64,000 nt of DNA from Bubalus kerabau (GCF_029407905.1 NC_073641.1:19203001-19267000); one strand, 5' to 3'; positions 1 through 11,515 are shown, numbered from the stretch's first letter. Made by a program: numbers and translations. Notes: generated by a model not told the origin, from the letters alone.

Positions 1-511
1 TTTTGTACAGTTCTTTTGTGTGTTCTTGCCACCTCTTCTTAATATCTTCTGCTTCTGTTAGGTCCATACCATTCCTGTCCTTTATTCAGCCCATCTTTGC
101 ATGAAATGTTCCATTGGTATCTCTAATTTTCTTGAAGAGATCTCTAGTCTTTCCCATTCTATTGTTTTCCTCTATTTCTTTGCATTGATCACTGAGGAAG
201 ACTTTTTTATCTCTCCTTGCTATTCTTTGGAACTCTGCATTCAAATGGGTATATCTTTCCTTTTCTCATTTGTTTTTCCCTTCTCATTTTTTTCACAGTT
301 ATTTGTAAAGCCTCCTCAGACAGCCATTTTGCTTTTCTGCATTTCTATTTCTTGGGGATGGTCTTGATCACTGCCTCTTGTACAATGTCATGAACCTCTG
401 TCTATCCATAGTTCATCAGGCACTGTGTCTATCAGATCTAGTCCCTTAAATCTATTTGTCACTTCCACTGTATAATCGTAAGGGATTTTATTTAGGTCAT
501 CCCTGAATGGT
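1..511 (-). mobile_element. BovB LINE (RTE), internal segment, antisense; runs off the left edge
   Basis: Read on the minus strand this is the BovB stretch between the endonuclease and reverse-transcriptase domains, including a recognisable frame with YDYTVEVTNRFKGLDLID near 388-500. Its 5' end meets a second BovB piece in the opposite orientation at about 511-521. The 3' part lies outside the window. The copy is decayed and not coding. Confidence 0.85.
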
Positions 512-966
512 TTGAGCCATGCCGTGTACGACCACCCAAGATGGATGGGTCGTGGTGGAGCGTTCTGACAAAATGTGGTCCGCTGGAGAAGGGAATGGCA
601 AACCACTTCAGTATTCTTACCTTGAGAACCCCATGAACAATATGAAAAGGCAAAAAGATGGGACACTGAAAGATGAACTCCCCAGGTCGGTAGGTGCCCA
701 ATATGCTACTGGAGATGAATGGAGAAATAACTCCAGAAAGAATGAAGAGACAGAGCCAAAGCAAAATCAACACCCACTTGTGGGTATGACTGGTGATGGA
801 AGCCAGGTCCGGTGCTGTAAAGAGTGATATTGCATAGGAACCTGGAATGTTAGGTCCAAGAATCAAGGCAAATTGAAAGTGGTCAAACAGGAGGTGGCAA
901 AAGTGAATGTCGACATTTTAGGAATCTGCGAACTAAAATGGACTGGAATGGGTGAGTTTAACTCAA
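512..966 (+). mobile_element. BovB LINE, 5' region with start of endonuclease, inverted relative to 1-511
   Basis: The sequence carries the BovB 5' region and the beginning of the apurinic endonuclease domain (LGICELKWTGMGEFNSN, about 915-965), then stops abruptly in unique DNA. It lies head to head with the minus-strand piece at 1-511. The order of pieces fits one insertion with a 5' inversion (twin priming): the 5' ends of both pieces meet at the junction and the remaining endonuclease region is missing. Two separate insertions are possible. Confidence 0.85.
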
Positions 967-1449
967 ATTTATTACATAGAGTCTTGATATTTTGTGTCAT
1001 CTTTTTGGGCCATTTCCCTCAAAATAATGTTAATTCAATTTACAATAAAGGTGCTAAGGGGCTTACTGGCCCTCTCTGAGAATCCTTTATCCCAATTTTC
1101 ACACTTACTCTGAAAAATAAGATCAGTTGCAGAAGTCTTGTAATTGTTGGTATCTTTTGGATAATAGCAGGGTGCATCTATTAAATGGATCAGCATTTTA
1201 GGTCAGCCAGACTCTGTCTGTCACTGGGGTCTGTTATTTATTAATTACCACTCTCTCTTTATGGTGTTTGCTCAAGGAAGGGCAAAGTTTTTCAAACAGA
1301 AATCACAGACTCAAGAGATGGAAGAAAAAGAAAAATACAGAAAGGCCTTGGCAATAAAGGCCACAAGGGGAAGAAGTCACTAGAAAATAACAAATGGAGA
1401 GGATGGCATAAGATAGGGTCCCATAGAATAAATAATGTATGTTAACACT
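967..1449. other. Unassigned sequence
   Basis: I see no gene and no repeat I can name. There is an A/G-rich patch near 1300-1400. Confidence 0.5.
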
Positions 1450-1461
1450 ATTGTAGCTATT

Positions 1462-2060
1462 ATTGTTCACTTGCTAAGGGGTGTCCAAGTTTTTGTGACC
1501 CCATAGACAGCAGCGTGTCAGGCTTCCCTGTCCTCACTATTTCCCAGAGGTTGCTCAAACTCATGTCCATTGAGTTGATGATGCCATCCAACCATCTCGT
1601 CTTCTGTTGCCCCCTTCTTCTCCTGCCCTCAATCATTTCCATCATCAGGATCTTTTCCAGTGAGTCAGCTCTTGGCATCAGTTGGCCAAAGTATTGGAGC
1701 TTCAGCTTCAGCATCAGTCCTTCTAATGAATATTTAGGGTTGATTTCTTTTAGGATTGACTGGTTTGATCTCTTCGCTGTCCAAGGAACTCTTAAAGAGT
1801 CTTTTCCAGCACCACAGTTCCAAATCATCAATTCTTAAGCACTCAAGTTCTTTATAATCCAACTCTAGCATCCGTGAATGACTTATGGAAAAACCATAGA
1901 CTGTATGGAACTTTGTAGGCAAAGTGATTTCTTTGCTTTTTAATATGCTATCTAGGTTTTTCATAGCTTTCCTTCCAAGGAGAAAACATCTTTTAATTTT
2001 ATGGTGTAGTCACCATCCGCAGTGATTTTAGAGCCAAGAAAATAACATCTGTCACTGCTT
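1462..2060 (-). mobile_element. BovB LINE, 3' region, antisense; 3' part of a Bov-tA/BovB chimera
   Basis: About 600 bases of the BovB 3' end on the minus strand, clearly diverged. Its 5' edge joins directly to a Bov-tA head at 2061. A 12-base imperfect duplication (1450-1461 and 2162-2173, 10 of 12 identical, both differences transitions) brackets the pair, so they probably inserted as one unit. Confidence 0.8.
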
Positions 2061-2158
2061 CTCAACCCAGGGATCGAACCCAGGTCTCCTGCATTGCAGG
2101 TGGATTCTTTACCAGGTCTTCCACATTGCAGGTGGATTCTGAGCCACAAGGGAAGCCC
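2061..2158 (-). mobile_element. Bov-tA SINE head (tRNA-like part) joined to BovB
   Basis: The tRNA(Glu)-related 5' half of Bov-tA lies on the minus strand and lacks the usual BovA tail; the BovB 3' region replaces it. A 17-base stretch is repeated inside the head (2092-2108 and 2124-2140), so the copy has an internal duplication. Confidence 0.75.
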
Positions 2159-2205
2159 ACCATTGTGGTTATTGGGTCATTAAGACCTTTTTTTGTGTAT
2201 AGCTA

Positions 2206-2366
2206 TGAAAGTGAAAGTGAGGTCACTCAGTCATGTCCGACTCTTTGCAACCCCGTGGACTGTAGCCTGCCAGGCTCCTCCATCCATGGGATTTTCCAGG
2301 CAAGAGTACTGGAGTGAATTTCCTTCTCCAGGGAATCTTCCTGACCCAGGATCAAACCCAGGTCTC
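2206..2366 (-). mobile_element. Bov-tA SINE, 5'-truncated
   Basis: BovA tail plus part of the tRNA-like region on the minus strand. It stops inside the tRNA-like part, next to unique sequence at 2367. No target duplication is clear. Confidence 0.8.
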
Positions 2367-2924
2367 TATGCTAAAAATTGGAACCACTTTGAAACTCTAT
2401 TTCAAATGTTGCAGAACTCAACCCAAAAGGAGAACATAACCCATTCAACATTCCTCATAGGGAAAACACTTTCCCCATGCCCTAGGAGCTCCTAGTTCCT
2501 GTTGCTACTTGTGAGTACCTAATGAAACTGGTTTCAAAACTGTATCGAGGTTAGTGAGGAAGAAGGCTAAGTCTAACATGTTTCGATGTGTCTGCTAATG
2601 TGCCTGACACTGAACTAGACCCTTTTACATAGATCTGGGATGTAAACTGGCTACAGTATCTTTACTTTAGAAGATTATTCTCTGGGGAATCTGAGTAGTC
2701 CAGGGGAAAAAGTTCCTAAAGAGACTGACATAGGACACTCACCAAAAAATGAACAGATCAGCAATGCAGGCTAAGGCCTCACACTGACGGGCTCCCTTGC
2801 ATGTCCTACGTCTTCAAATAACTCTTTGGTGCTCCCCTCTGACTAGAAGAGGACAGACAAGGAGCATAAGACATTGGATACTGGCTATAATATGAAAGAC
2901 AGAGGCCAAAATCACTGAAGAAAT

Positions 2925-4045
2925 GTAACTTAAAGGAATAAAATACCATGTATAGATCTAAAAATGTGAAAAATATTTAATCTTTTTGAAAAAATTAAAG
3001 AAGATATTGTATCTATGAAACAAGAATAAAATGGTTTAAAAACTAAAAAATCAGAAAACAGGAGTTCATGGAAATTAAAAAAAAATGATACCAGATATAA
3101 AAACTCAATAGAAGGTTGAAAGATAAAATGAATAAGTTTCCCAGAAGTATTAAAAACATAAAGAAAAATTGGACACAAATTATAAGAGAATTAGAGGAAC
3201 ATTTCAGGATACCCAAATCCCAATAAAACGAATTCTTGAAAGAAAGATCAAGTAAAATAAAGGGAAAATTATTTTTAAAATTTCTAAGAATTGTGGAACA
3301 TAGTTTTCCAGATAAAAACAACACATCTTGTGCCCAACATAAGACCCACAATAAGGCAGATTCTTGCAAAATTTTAAGAACACTGAGACTAAGAGAGGAT
3401 AGATGAAAGCTTTTAAGAAAGAAAAACAATTTAATTACAAAGGGTCTAGAATCAGATTGGCACAGAACTCTCAATAGTTACACTAAAAGCAAGTAGAAAT
3501 GGAGAAATACCTTTGAAATTTTGAGGGAAAATGATTTCAAACCTGAATTTATATACCCAGATAAACCATTGATTAAAGATGAAGGTAGGATAAAGACACT
3601 TTTTCCCTGTGCAAGGCCTCCATTTTTCTCTTATGCATCATTTTTCTGGGAAATCACTGGAGATAGTATAACATGAGATAGTAAAATGAAGTAGGAAGTC
3701 AAGATAGAAGAGATGGCACTCAGGAAACAAAAGACCAGCATAAGATGAAGGCAAAGGAAAGTTCATGGTTACCATGGAGAGAAATTCTACAAGAATTTTA
3801 TGTACCAAGTGTAAAGGACAGTAACTGGCGGCTAGAGCAGGTCAGGAGATGCTGGGAGAGGCGTTTCCAAGAAGATGAAAGTGAGAGACTACATGCTGTA
3901 TCTGAATGTTCTGGGGGAGGTTAGGCTCTTGGAGAGAGTTCAGGATTACTGATTCACTTAAAGATAAAAGTTGTACAAGAAAAGAGATCAAAACCCAGTT
4001 TTGCAGTTAAAATAACTTTAGCATTAAAACATCCAACCCAAATTA
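2925..4045 (+). mobile_element. Old L1-related ORF1 segment (HAL1-like)
   Basis: A long A-rich stretch on the plus strand resembles the ORF1-type region of old mammalian L1/HAL1 elements. The clearest part is about 3060-3800, which includes the segment around 3500-3600 with the 'aatgatttcaaacctgaatt' type motif. Every frame is broken. HAL1 rather than an ordinary L1M is my best recollection, not proven; the ends are uncertain. Confidence 0.55.
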
Positions 4046-4194
4046 TGGCCAGGCTCTGTAGCTGTGACAGGAGAGTTGGGAGATGGGAAAGGCACACAGG
4101 CGAGCAGGGAGGACCAGGCAGCAGAATAGAGTGGGAAGTGAATAGATAACGTCTAAAGTGAAAGATCAAGAAGATAGTTTGGTAATGAGGGTAT

Positions 4195-4521
4195 GGGCTT
4201 CCCTGGTAGCTCAGCTGGTAAAGAATCTGCCTGCAAAGCAGGAGACCCCCTTTCGACTTCTGGATCAAGAAGATCCCATGGAGAAGGGATAAGGTACCCA
4301 CTCCAGCAATTCTTGGGCTTCCCTGGTGGCTCAGATGGTAAAGAATCCACCTGCAATGCGGGATACCTGGGTTTGATCCCTGGGTTGGGAAGATCCCCTG
4401 GAGGAGGGCATGGCATCTCACTCCAGTGTTCTTGCCTGAAGAATCCCCATGGACAGAGGAGTCTGGCGGGCTACACAGCCATGGGCTCGCAGAGTCAGAC
4501 ACAACTGAATGACTAAGCAAC
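4195..4521 (+). mobile_element. Dimeric Bov-tA SINE
   Basis: Two tRNA-like heads lie in tandem on the plus strand. A first monomer (4195-4313) is cut inside its tail and runs straight into a complete second Bov-tA (about 4314-4521). An 8-base duplication, gagggtat, flanks the whole dimer (4187-4194 and 4522-4529), so it inserted as one unit. The same arrangement occurs at 34459-34793. Confidence 0.88.
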
Positions 4522-4529
4522 GAGGGTAT

Positions 4530-5904
4530 ATATACTGGAAGAGTGAGCACAATGATTGTCTCAGAGAACCATGCATGTCTTTAAATGTTGTGTTTGTGAA
4601 TCTTTCATGAAAAGTGAGAACTAAGTTAAAAATACAAAGGAAGCATTTTGGAAAGCAGATCAATAAGAAAGTGAAACACTTGTTTAATGAAGAAGTGATG
4701 CTTATTCCAAAGAGGTCAAGGCTGGTTAACTCTTCCTCTATGAAGTACCTGGTTAGATAACTCTCCATAGGCACATTTCTAGATCATCTTTGTGACTAGG
4801 GTGGTTTAATAATTCTGAGTCTTAGTCAAGGCAGAGGCACTTCATCACCAGGGAAAGATGCCTACAACTTTAATGATAAGAAATTAATGGATATGCTCAT
4901 TGCTCAGGCCCTCCTTTCATCCACCAGGAAGTAGTATTGAAAGCTGATACATGTTAAATTCTTTGCAGATTTGAAAAACAGTAATAACAGCCCTCTGTGT
5001 TGTGCTGCAGATTTACCTTTGGCTAAAATTATCCTCTTGGCCATTTATCACTTTGCTCCCCAAGCCCTGGACTCAGGTGGGAAGTGAACTGAGTCATTTG
5101 TAAACCACATTAATTACAGATACACAAGACATATCTGCTTTTATCTTCCTTTTTCCAAAAGGCAAACTGTGATTTGTTCTCTTTCTGTGACCTACACAGA
5201 GTAATCTTCCCAAGTAATATTAACATTTAGAATACAGTCCCTCAAATGATCACTGGATCCATGACTTACTCATCACAAGTACCAGATATTAATAACGTTT
5301 TAAAAATATCCATACCTGGCTTCCTGTGGTCCCTCAAGAGACTCAAGAAGAACATTGAAAGTTCAGAAAGCTTGCTTTTTTCTTGAGGAAACTTTGTAAG
5401 AGCAATTGTTTTAAATGATAAGAGGATTCTTGAGTATTTTTGCTTTACAGATTTTTGGATGGGTTGAACTAGTCATTTTCATTAACTGCCTGATCCTATA
5501 TGCTCTATTTGGCCACATTTCTATAGAAGGCATTCCCCTAATACCCATGTACATGGTAGAGAGTAATAAACAAATTGCAGGGGTCAAGATATGCCCGCAC
5601 ACCAGCTAATAGATGGGAATATTCTCAGTCTCTGGCTGTCTGGGCCAAGCAGAAGCAGGATCTGGCCTCTTTAGATTCTGAGTGGGAAATGCACAGCTGG
5701 GTTTACCAACCTACCAACACCCTACACAAGAAGAAATCAGTTCTAGAAAAGGAATCCCAGTGAAGTTAGGAAGGAGAAATGAATGCTAGAAAACTAATAA
5801 ATGTCACATAGCCTCCTAATAACTAATAAATTTCACATTTCCTCTAAACCCCATATATCTATATAATCAGCAATTAACAAACTCTTAAAAAGTGGTAGTT
5901 GATC
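4530..5904. other. Unassigned sequence
   Basis: I see no convincing gene. Short open frames on both strands around 5411-5763 match nothing I recognise and have no exon signals I trust. Confidence 0.45.
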
Positions 5905-6110
5905 CAGGCTTAAAGAGTTAACCTTAATGCAACAAATTTTATTAAGCATAAATAATTCACTTAGTCTTCCCAATAACTCAATAAAGTAGAACTTAAATGC
6001 TCCCCTTTTAAGGTGAGAAAACTGAGGCTTATACAAATAAAACTTACTTTCTCAAGGTCACCCAAATAATAAAGAAGCTGGAATTCAATCTTATTTCTCT
6101 TTAACTCCGG
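5905..6110 (-). repeat. MIR SINE fragment
   Basis: The core 'gagaaaactgaggcttatac' near 6015-6040, followed by a 'ctcaaggtcacccaaataat' type segment, is the antisense of the MIR core. It is strongly diverged, as expected of this ancient family. Confidence 0.5.
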
Positions 6111-6618
6111 ACTGACACTGGTGCTGCAGTAATGGTAAGCCTCAAAACCAAGCGGGGCAAATGTAAGTGCCCTGATGCTTTTAGGGGAAAAAGTCACCAC
6201 ATTAATGAGCACAACTGATTATGTGGGCCTACATAAGATATTTTTAAAAATTGAGACTAACCTTGGGAGAATTGATTCTACTTGCACAGGTAATAAGCAA
6301 GAAAAAAACATTTAACTAGTTAATTCAAGACTAAACAGAAGGTGGTTTTTCCTAGCATCTTCCATGAGGAGAATCAGGAGAGTGTGGGCAGGGAACATTC
6401 AAGGTTGCCACATAACATGAACAAGGATGTAACCAAACTTTCAATATTCTTCAGGTCCCTGCTATTCACTACTGACAAATTTGAAACAGAGGTCAACTGC
6501 ACAGGCTTATGTTCCTTATTGTGGACACAGGACCAGGTCAGGGAGACCTGTTTTTTCAAAGAGCTCTAAGATACCAAAGCTTTGGAATGCCATGTATAAC
6601 CTTACTGATGAGCCATAT

Positions 6619-7303
6619 TGTTGTTCAGTTGCTAAGTGGTGTTCAACTCTTTGTGACCCCATGGACAGCAGTATGCTATGCTTCCCTGTCCTACACTATC
6701 TCCTGGAATTTGCTCAAATTCATTTCCATTGAGTAGATGATGCCATCCAACTGTCTCATCCTCTGTCACCCTCTTCTCCTGCCTTCAGTCTTTCCCAGCG
6801 TCAGGGTCTTTTCCAGTGAGTCAGTTCTTCACATTAGGTGGCCAAAGTATTGGAGCTTCAGCTTCAGCATCAGTCCTTCCAGTGAATATTCAGGACTGAT
6901 TTCCTTCAGGATTGACTGGTTTGATCTCCTTGAAGTCCAAGGGACTCTCAAAAGTCTTCTTCAGCATTATAGTTTGAAAGCATCAGTTCTTTGGCATTCA
7001 GCCTTCTTTATGGTGCAACTCTCATCCATACATGACTACTGGAAAAACCATAGCTTTGACTTTACACACTTTTGTCAGCAAAGTGATGTCTCTGCTTTTT
7101 AATACACTGTCTAGGTTTGTCATAGCTTTCCTTCCAAGGAGCAAGCATCTTTTAATTTCATGGCTGCAGTCACTGTCCACAGTGATTTAGGAGCCCAGGA
7201 AAATAAATGTGTCACTTGTTTCCATTTTTTCCCCATTTATTTGCCACAAAATGATGGGACCAGATGCCATGATCTTAGTTTTTTGAAGGTTGAGCTTTAA
7301 GTC
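6619..7303 (-). mobile_element. BovB LINE, 3' region, antisense
   Basis: About 690 bases of the BovB 3' end, from the 3' tail (6619) to the region just downstream of the reverse-transcriptase active site (7303). It contains stops and small indels. No clear target duplication was found. Confidence 0.85.
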
Positions 7304-7648
7304 ATGGTATTGGGCAAATTTAATTTGAAACCAAAAGAAAAAATAGAGCCTGGTGCAGTTATTTCTAGAAGTATGGGCTTACAGATGTAACCTAGAGGTG
7401 TGTGGGTTAAGCCAGTGGTGCCTGGGAGTGCCTGTGATTTCTCATTGTAGAAATGCCTTGAGTCAGAGAAGTCACAGATATTGTTGTTGCTAAAGTTGTG
7501 AAGATTTGTTGGAAATGAAGCCAAACTTTTGAAGCCGATTCACAGGTAGTGTTGTACAAGCTTTGAGTCTCTACAGCTATCCTTGGAGCTTGAACGTCAG
7601 GGGATAGGAATTGGCAACCATCTGCCCTAGCAATTTGGTTGCATCTAG
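7304..7648. other. Unassigned sequence
   Basis: No gene or named repeat seen. Confidence 0.45.
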
Positions 7649-7658
7649 AGGGACTGAT

Positions 7659-7871
7659 AGAGCTTCCCTGCTGGCTCAGACGGTAAAGCATCTACCTGTA
7701 ATGCAGGAGACCTGGGTTTGATCCCTGGGTTGGGAAGATCCCCTGGAGAAGGCAATGGCACCCCGCTCCAGTACTCTTGCCTGGAAAATCCCATGGATGG
7801 AGGAGCCTGGTAGGCTGCAGTCCACGGGGTCGCAAAGAGTCTGACAGGACTGAGCAACTTCACTTTCACTT
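7659..7871 (+). mobile_element. Bov-tA SINE, complete
   Basis: Full-length head and BovA tail on the plus strand. A 10-base duplication, agggactgat, flanks it (7649-7658 and 7872-7881). Confidence 0.92.
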
Positions 7872-7881
7872 AGGGACTGAT

Positions 7882-8639
7882 GAGCAGAGTGAATTGGGCT
7901 GACCAAGAGGCCCTTAGAATTTGGGTCTCTATGAACCTCAGAGCTACCCTCAACTTGCTAATGATGTCGTCAAGCTCTGGACAATATTTGGGTCTATCTG
8001 GGACTGTGAAAATACATCCTCTTTAAAAAAAAAGCCATTAAAGCTGAGATGCCAACTTAGAGTCAAAATTGAGGTAAACTCTGTAGGAATAAAGCCCTCC
8101 TGTTCTTGAAAACAGTATAATTTAGCATCTTACAATATTTGTATTAACTTGACAAAAAGTTCTCAAAGATGAGTGAATAAATTTATTTCATATTTTCATA
8201 ATGCCATTACAGTTTGAATTTTTAGTAGTTTACAGGATTTACAAATAATAATTTTTATCAATTTAAAAAATCCTGTGGCTATACATTCACATAACATTTC
8301 TGGTTGCATGAGTCATTATTTGAAAGTGCCCTTTGCCACAAGGTTCTTACTTTAGCTACCTTAAGATTAAGTCTGCTCACAGCAAATATCTATACAAGTT
8401 TTCTCAATTTTAATATCTTTGAAACCAGAAATACTCTTTAGACTATAAACTTTTAGTATGTTCTTGGGCTTTTTGTTGTTGGAGGACATATTTTGGGGAG
8501 ATAAGCACCAGAGGGGCAGACAGGCTTATCAGTGAAGTTACTATATTTCACATTCCTTAAAAAATCTCGATTAATTTCTTTGTAATATTTCAAATGGGGA
8601 AAATGAGGTATTGGGAAATCATACCTGTTATTCAATTTC
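7882..8639. other. Unassigned A/T-rich sequence
   Basis: No gene or named repeat seen. Confidence 0.45.
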
Positions 8640-8860
8640 AGAGCATGCTCAGCCTTGCTTCATAACACTTATCGTAATTATAACTAAGGAGCTGTGTTCA
8701 TAAAAATGTTTAGTGTCTATGTCCCATTAGACTATAAATTCTGTGAGTTGCAGACTCTGTGTCTGTGTTGTACGTGCCATATTTCCATTGAGCCCAGTTC
8801 CTGAAACTTGAAATGAGGTCAATAATTATTGGTTAAATAAATGAACGAACAAAGCAAGGA
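8640..8860 (+). repeat. L2 LINE 3' end
   Basis: The 'attagactataaattctgtg' type segment (about 8726-8750) and the closing 'ggttaaataaatgaacgaac' pattern are the L2 3' end on the plus strand, well diverged. Confidence 0.55.
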
Positions 8861-9051
8861 AGTGAGCCATTCAAGGACAAATGGAATCAACAACTGAAGG
8901 GAAGAAGAGGGGTAGTAGTTGTGAAAGAAACTTGGAGAAAAAAGTCCCAAATTAAATGTGGCTTTTCTCTCTAAATGAAAATAGGTTCATTTGAAAAAAA
9001 AAAAAAACTGCTTTGGGTCGAACATCATTTTATTTTGTAGAATAATCATTT

Positions 9052-10875
9052 TTTAAAAAATTTTATTTTATTTTTAAACTTTACAATATTGTATTGGTTC
9101 TGCCATATATCGAAATGAATCCGCTACAGGCATACATGTGTTCCCCATCCTGAACCCTCCTCCCTCCTCCCTCCCCATACCATCCCTCTGGGTCGTCCCA
9201 GTGCACCAGCCCCAAGCATCCAGTATTGTGCATCGAATCTGGACTGACGACTCGTTTCATATATGATATACATATTTCAATGCCATTCTCCCAAATCATC
9301 CCACCCTCTCCCTCTCCCACAGAGTCCAAAAGACTGTTCTATACATCAGTGTCTCTTTTGCTGTCTCATATACAGGGTTATTGTTACCATCTTTCTAAAT
9401 TACATATATATGCATTAGTATACTGTATTGGTGCTTTTCTTTCTGGCTTACTCCACTCTGTATAATCGGTTCCAGTTTCATCCACCTCATTAGAACTGAC
9501 TCAAATGTATTCTTTTTAATGGCTGAGTAATACTCCATTGTGTATATGTACCACAGCTTTCTTATCCATTCAGCTGCTGATGGACATCTAGGTTGCTTCC
9601 ATGTCCTGGCTATTATAAACAGTGCTGTGATGAACATTGGGGTACACGTGTCTCTTTCCCTTCTGGTTTCCTCAGTGTGTATGCCCAGCAGTGGGATTGC
9701 TGGATCATAAGGCAGTTCTGTTTCCAGTTTTTTTTTTTTTTTTAAATTTTATTTTATTTTTAAACTTAACATAACTGTATTAGATTTGCCAAATATCAAA
9801 ATGAATCCGCCACAGGTATACATGTGTTCCCCATCCTGAACCCTCCTCCCTCCTCCCTTCCCATTCCATCCCTCTGGGTCGTCCCAGTGCACCAGCCCCA
9901 AGCATCCAGTATCGTGCATCGAACCTGGACTGGCAACTCATTTTCATACATGATATAAGGAATCTCCACACTGTTCTCCATAGTGGCTGTACTAGTTTGC
10001 ATTCCCACCAACAGTGTAAGAGGGTTCCCTTTTCTCCACACCCTCTCCAGCATTTATTGCTTGTAGACTTTAGGATCACAGCCATTCTGACTGGCGTGAA
10101 ATGGTACCTCATTGTGGTTTTGATTTGCATTTCTCTGATAATGAGTGATGTTGAGCATCTTTTCATGTGTTTATTAGCCATCTGTATGTCTTCTTTGGAG
10201 AAATGTCTATTTAGTTCTTTGGCCCATTTTTTGACTGGGTCATTTATTTTTCTGGAATTGAGCTGTAGGAGTTGCTTGTATATTTTTGAGATTAGTTGTT
10301 TGTCAGTTGCTTCATTTGCTGTTATCTTCTCCCATTCTGAAGGCTGTCTTTTCACCTTGCTTATAGTTTGCTTTGATGTGCAGAAGCTTTTAAGGTTAAT
10401 TAGGTCCCATTTGTTTATTTTTGCTTTTATTTCCAATATTCTGGGAGGTGGGTCATAGAGGATCCTGCTGTGATGTATGTTGGAGAGTGTTTTGCCTATG
10501 TTCTCCTCTAGGAGTTTTATAGTTTCTGATCTTATGTTTAGATCTTTAATCCATTTTGAGTTTATTTTTGTGTATGGTGTTAGAAAGTGCTCTGGTTTCA
10601 TTCTTTTACAAGTGGTTGACCAGATTTCGCAGCACCACTTGTTAAAGAGATTGTCTTTAATCCATTGTATATTCTTGCCTCCTTTGTCAAAGATAAGGTG
10701 TCCATATGTGCGTGGATTTATCTCTGGGCTTTCTATTTTGTTCCATTGATCTATATTTCTGTCTTTGTGCCAGTACCATACTGTCTTGATAACTGTGGCT
10801 TTGTAGTAGAGCCTGAAGTCAGGTAGGTTGATTCCTCCAGTTCCATTCTTCTTTCTCAAGATAGCTTTGGCTAAG
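9052..10875 (-). mobile_element. Ruminant L1, 5'-truncated, with a nested L1 3' end
   Basis: The 3' untranslated region and C-terminal ORF2 of a fairly young ruminant L1 on the minus strand. It is flanked by a 12-base duplication, gaataatcattt (9040-9051 and 10876-10887). It breaks off inside ORF2 at 10875. A second copy of the L1 3' end interrupts it at about 9731-9956. Without the nested piece it is close to 1.6 kb. Confidence 0.93.
9731..9956 (-). mobile_element. Nested L1 3' end inside L1
   Basis: A poly(T) run followed by about 210 bases of the L1 3' untranslated region, the same part seen at 9052-9270, splits the host L1 ORF2. The host sequence resumes at 9957 without a recognisable target duplication. 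Both copies have the same orientation. Confidence 0.85.
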
Positions 10876-10910
10876 GAATAATCATTTAACTTAATGTTAA
10901 AGGTAGACAT
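9780..10910 (-). pseudogene. L1 ORF2 C-terminal remnant in a 376-codon open frame
   Basis: An uninterrupted minus-strand frame. The part from 10875 down to 9957 is the C-terminal third of L1 ORF2p, beyond the reverse-transcriptase active site: it has the region around INLPDFRLYYKATVIKTVWYW and the late cysteine/tryptophan-rich segment LLHCWWECKLVQPLWRTVWRFL. The endonuclease and the catalytic reverse-transcriptase motifs are missing because the element is 5'-truncated. The last 50 or so residues come from antisense reading of the nested L1 3' end and are not ORF2. The first dozen residues, upstream of 10875, come from flanking DNA. The frame stays open because the insertion is recent, not because of selection, as far as the sequence shows. 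It should not be annotated as a host gene. Confidence 0.9.
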
Positions 10911-11014
10911 AAATAGAATTCCCTAACTTGATAAAATAATTCTATACTCAATGCCAAGCCTGGCTGAGTGAGTATTGAGGACTAGGAAAGTTAGTGTTAT
11001 TCAATAATAATATG

Positions 11015-11512
11015 ATGTATACCAATATTCATCACAGCATTATTCATTGTAATGTTTCCCAAAGTGGAGACAATCCAAACCTGCATCAACTGATAATGGA
11101 TAAACAAAATGTAGTATATACACACCGTGGAATATTCTTTAGCCACAAAAAGGACTGAAGTACTGATTCCTGCTACCACATGGATGAACCTCAAGGACAG
11201 TATGTGAAGTAAAAGAAACCAGACACCAAAGGCCACATTTTGTATGATTTTATTCATGTGAAATGTCCAGAAAGTGCAAATCTGTGGAGACATAAACAGA
11301 TTATTAGTTGCCTAATTCTGGTGGAGATAGGAAAATAGACTGCTTAATGGGCATGGGGCTTCTTTTTGGTCAGCTGAAAATGTTCTGAAATTAGATAGTT
11401 GTTGCACAACATTGTGAATATACTAAAAACCACTGAGTTGTATACTTTAAAATGGTTAAATGATCAATTTTAAGTTATGTGAAGTTTTACCTCAGTTAAA
11501 AATAAATGAATG
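11015..11512 (+). mobile_element. Old L1 (L1M type) 3' end
   Basis: Plus-strand 3' end of an old L1. It includes the 'ggaatattctttagccacaaaaagg' region and the closing 'gagttgtatactttaaaatgg' region before a short A-rich tail. It is diverged and not coding. Confidence 0.7.
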
Positions 11513-11515
11513 GAG

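Noticed and set aside
4193..4516. 107-codon open frame on the plus strand
   Set aside because: It lies wholly inside the dimeric Bov-tA. SINE copies often have such frames by chance.
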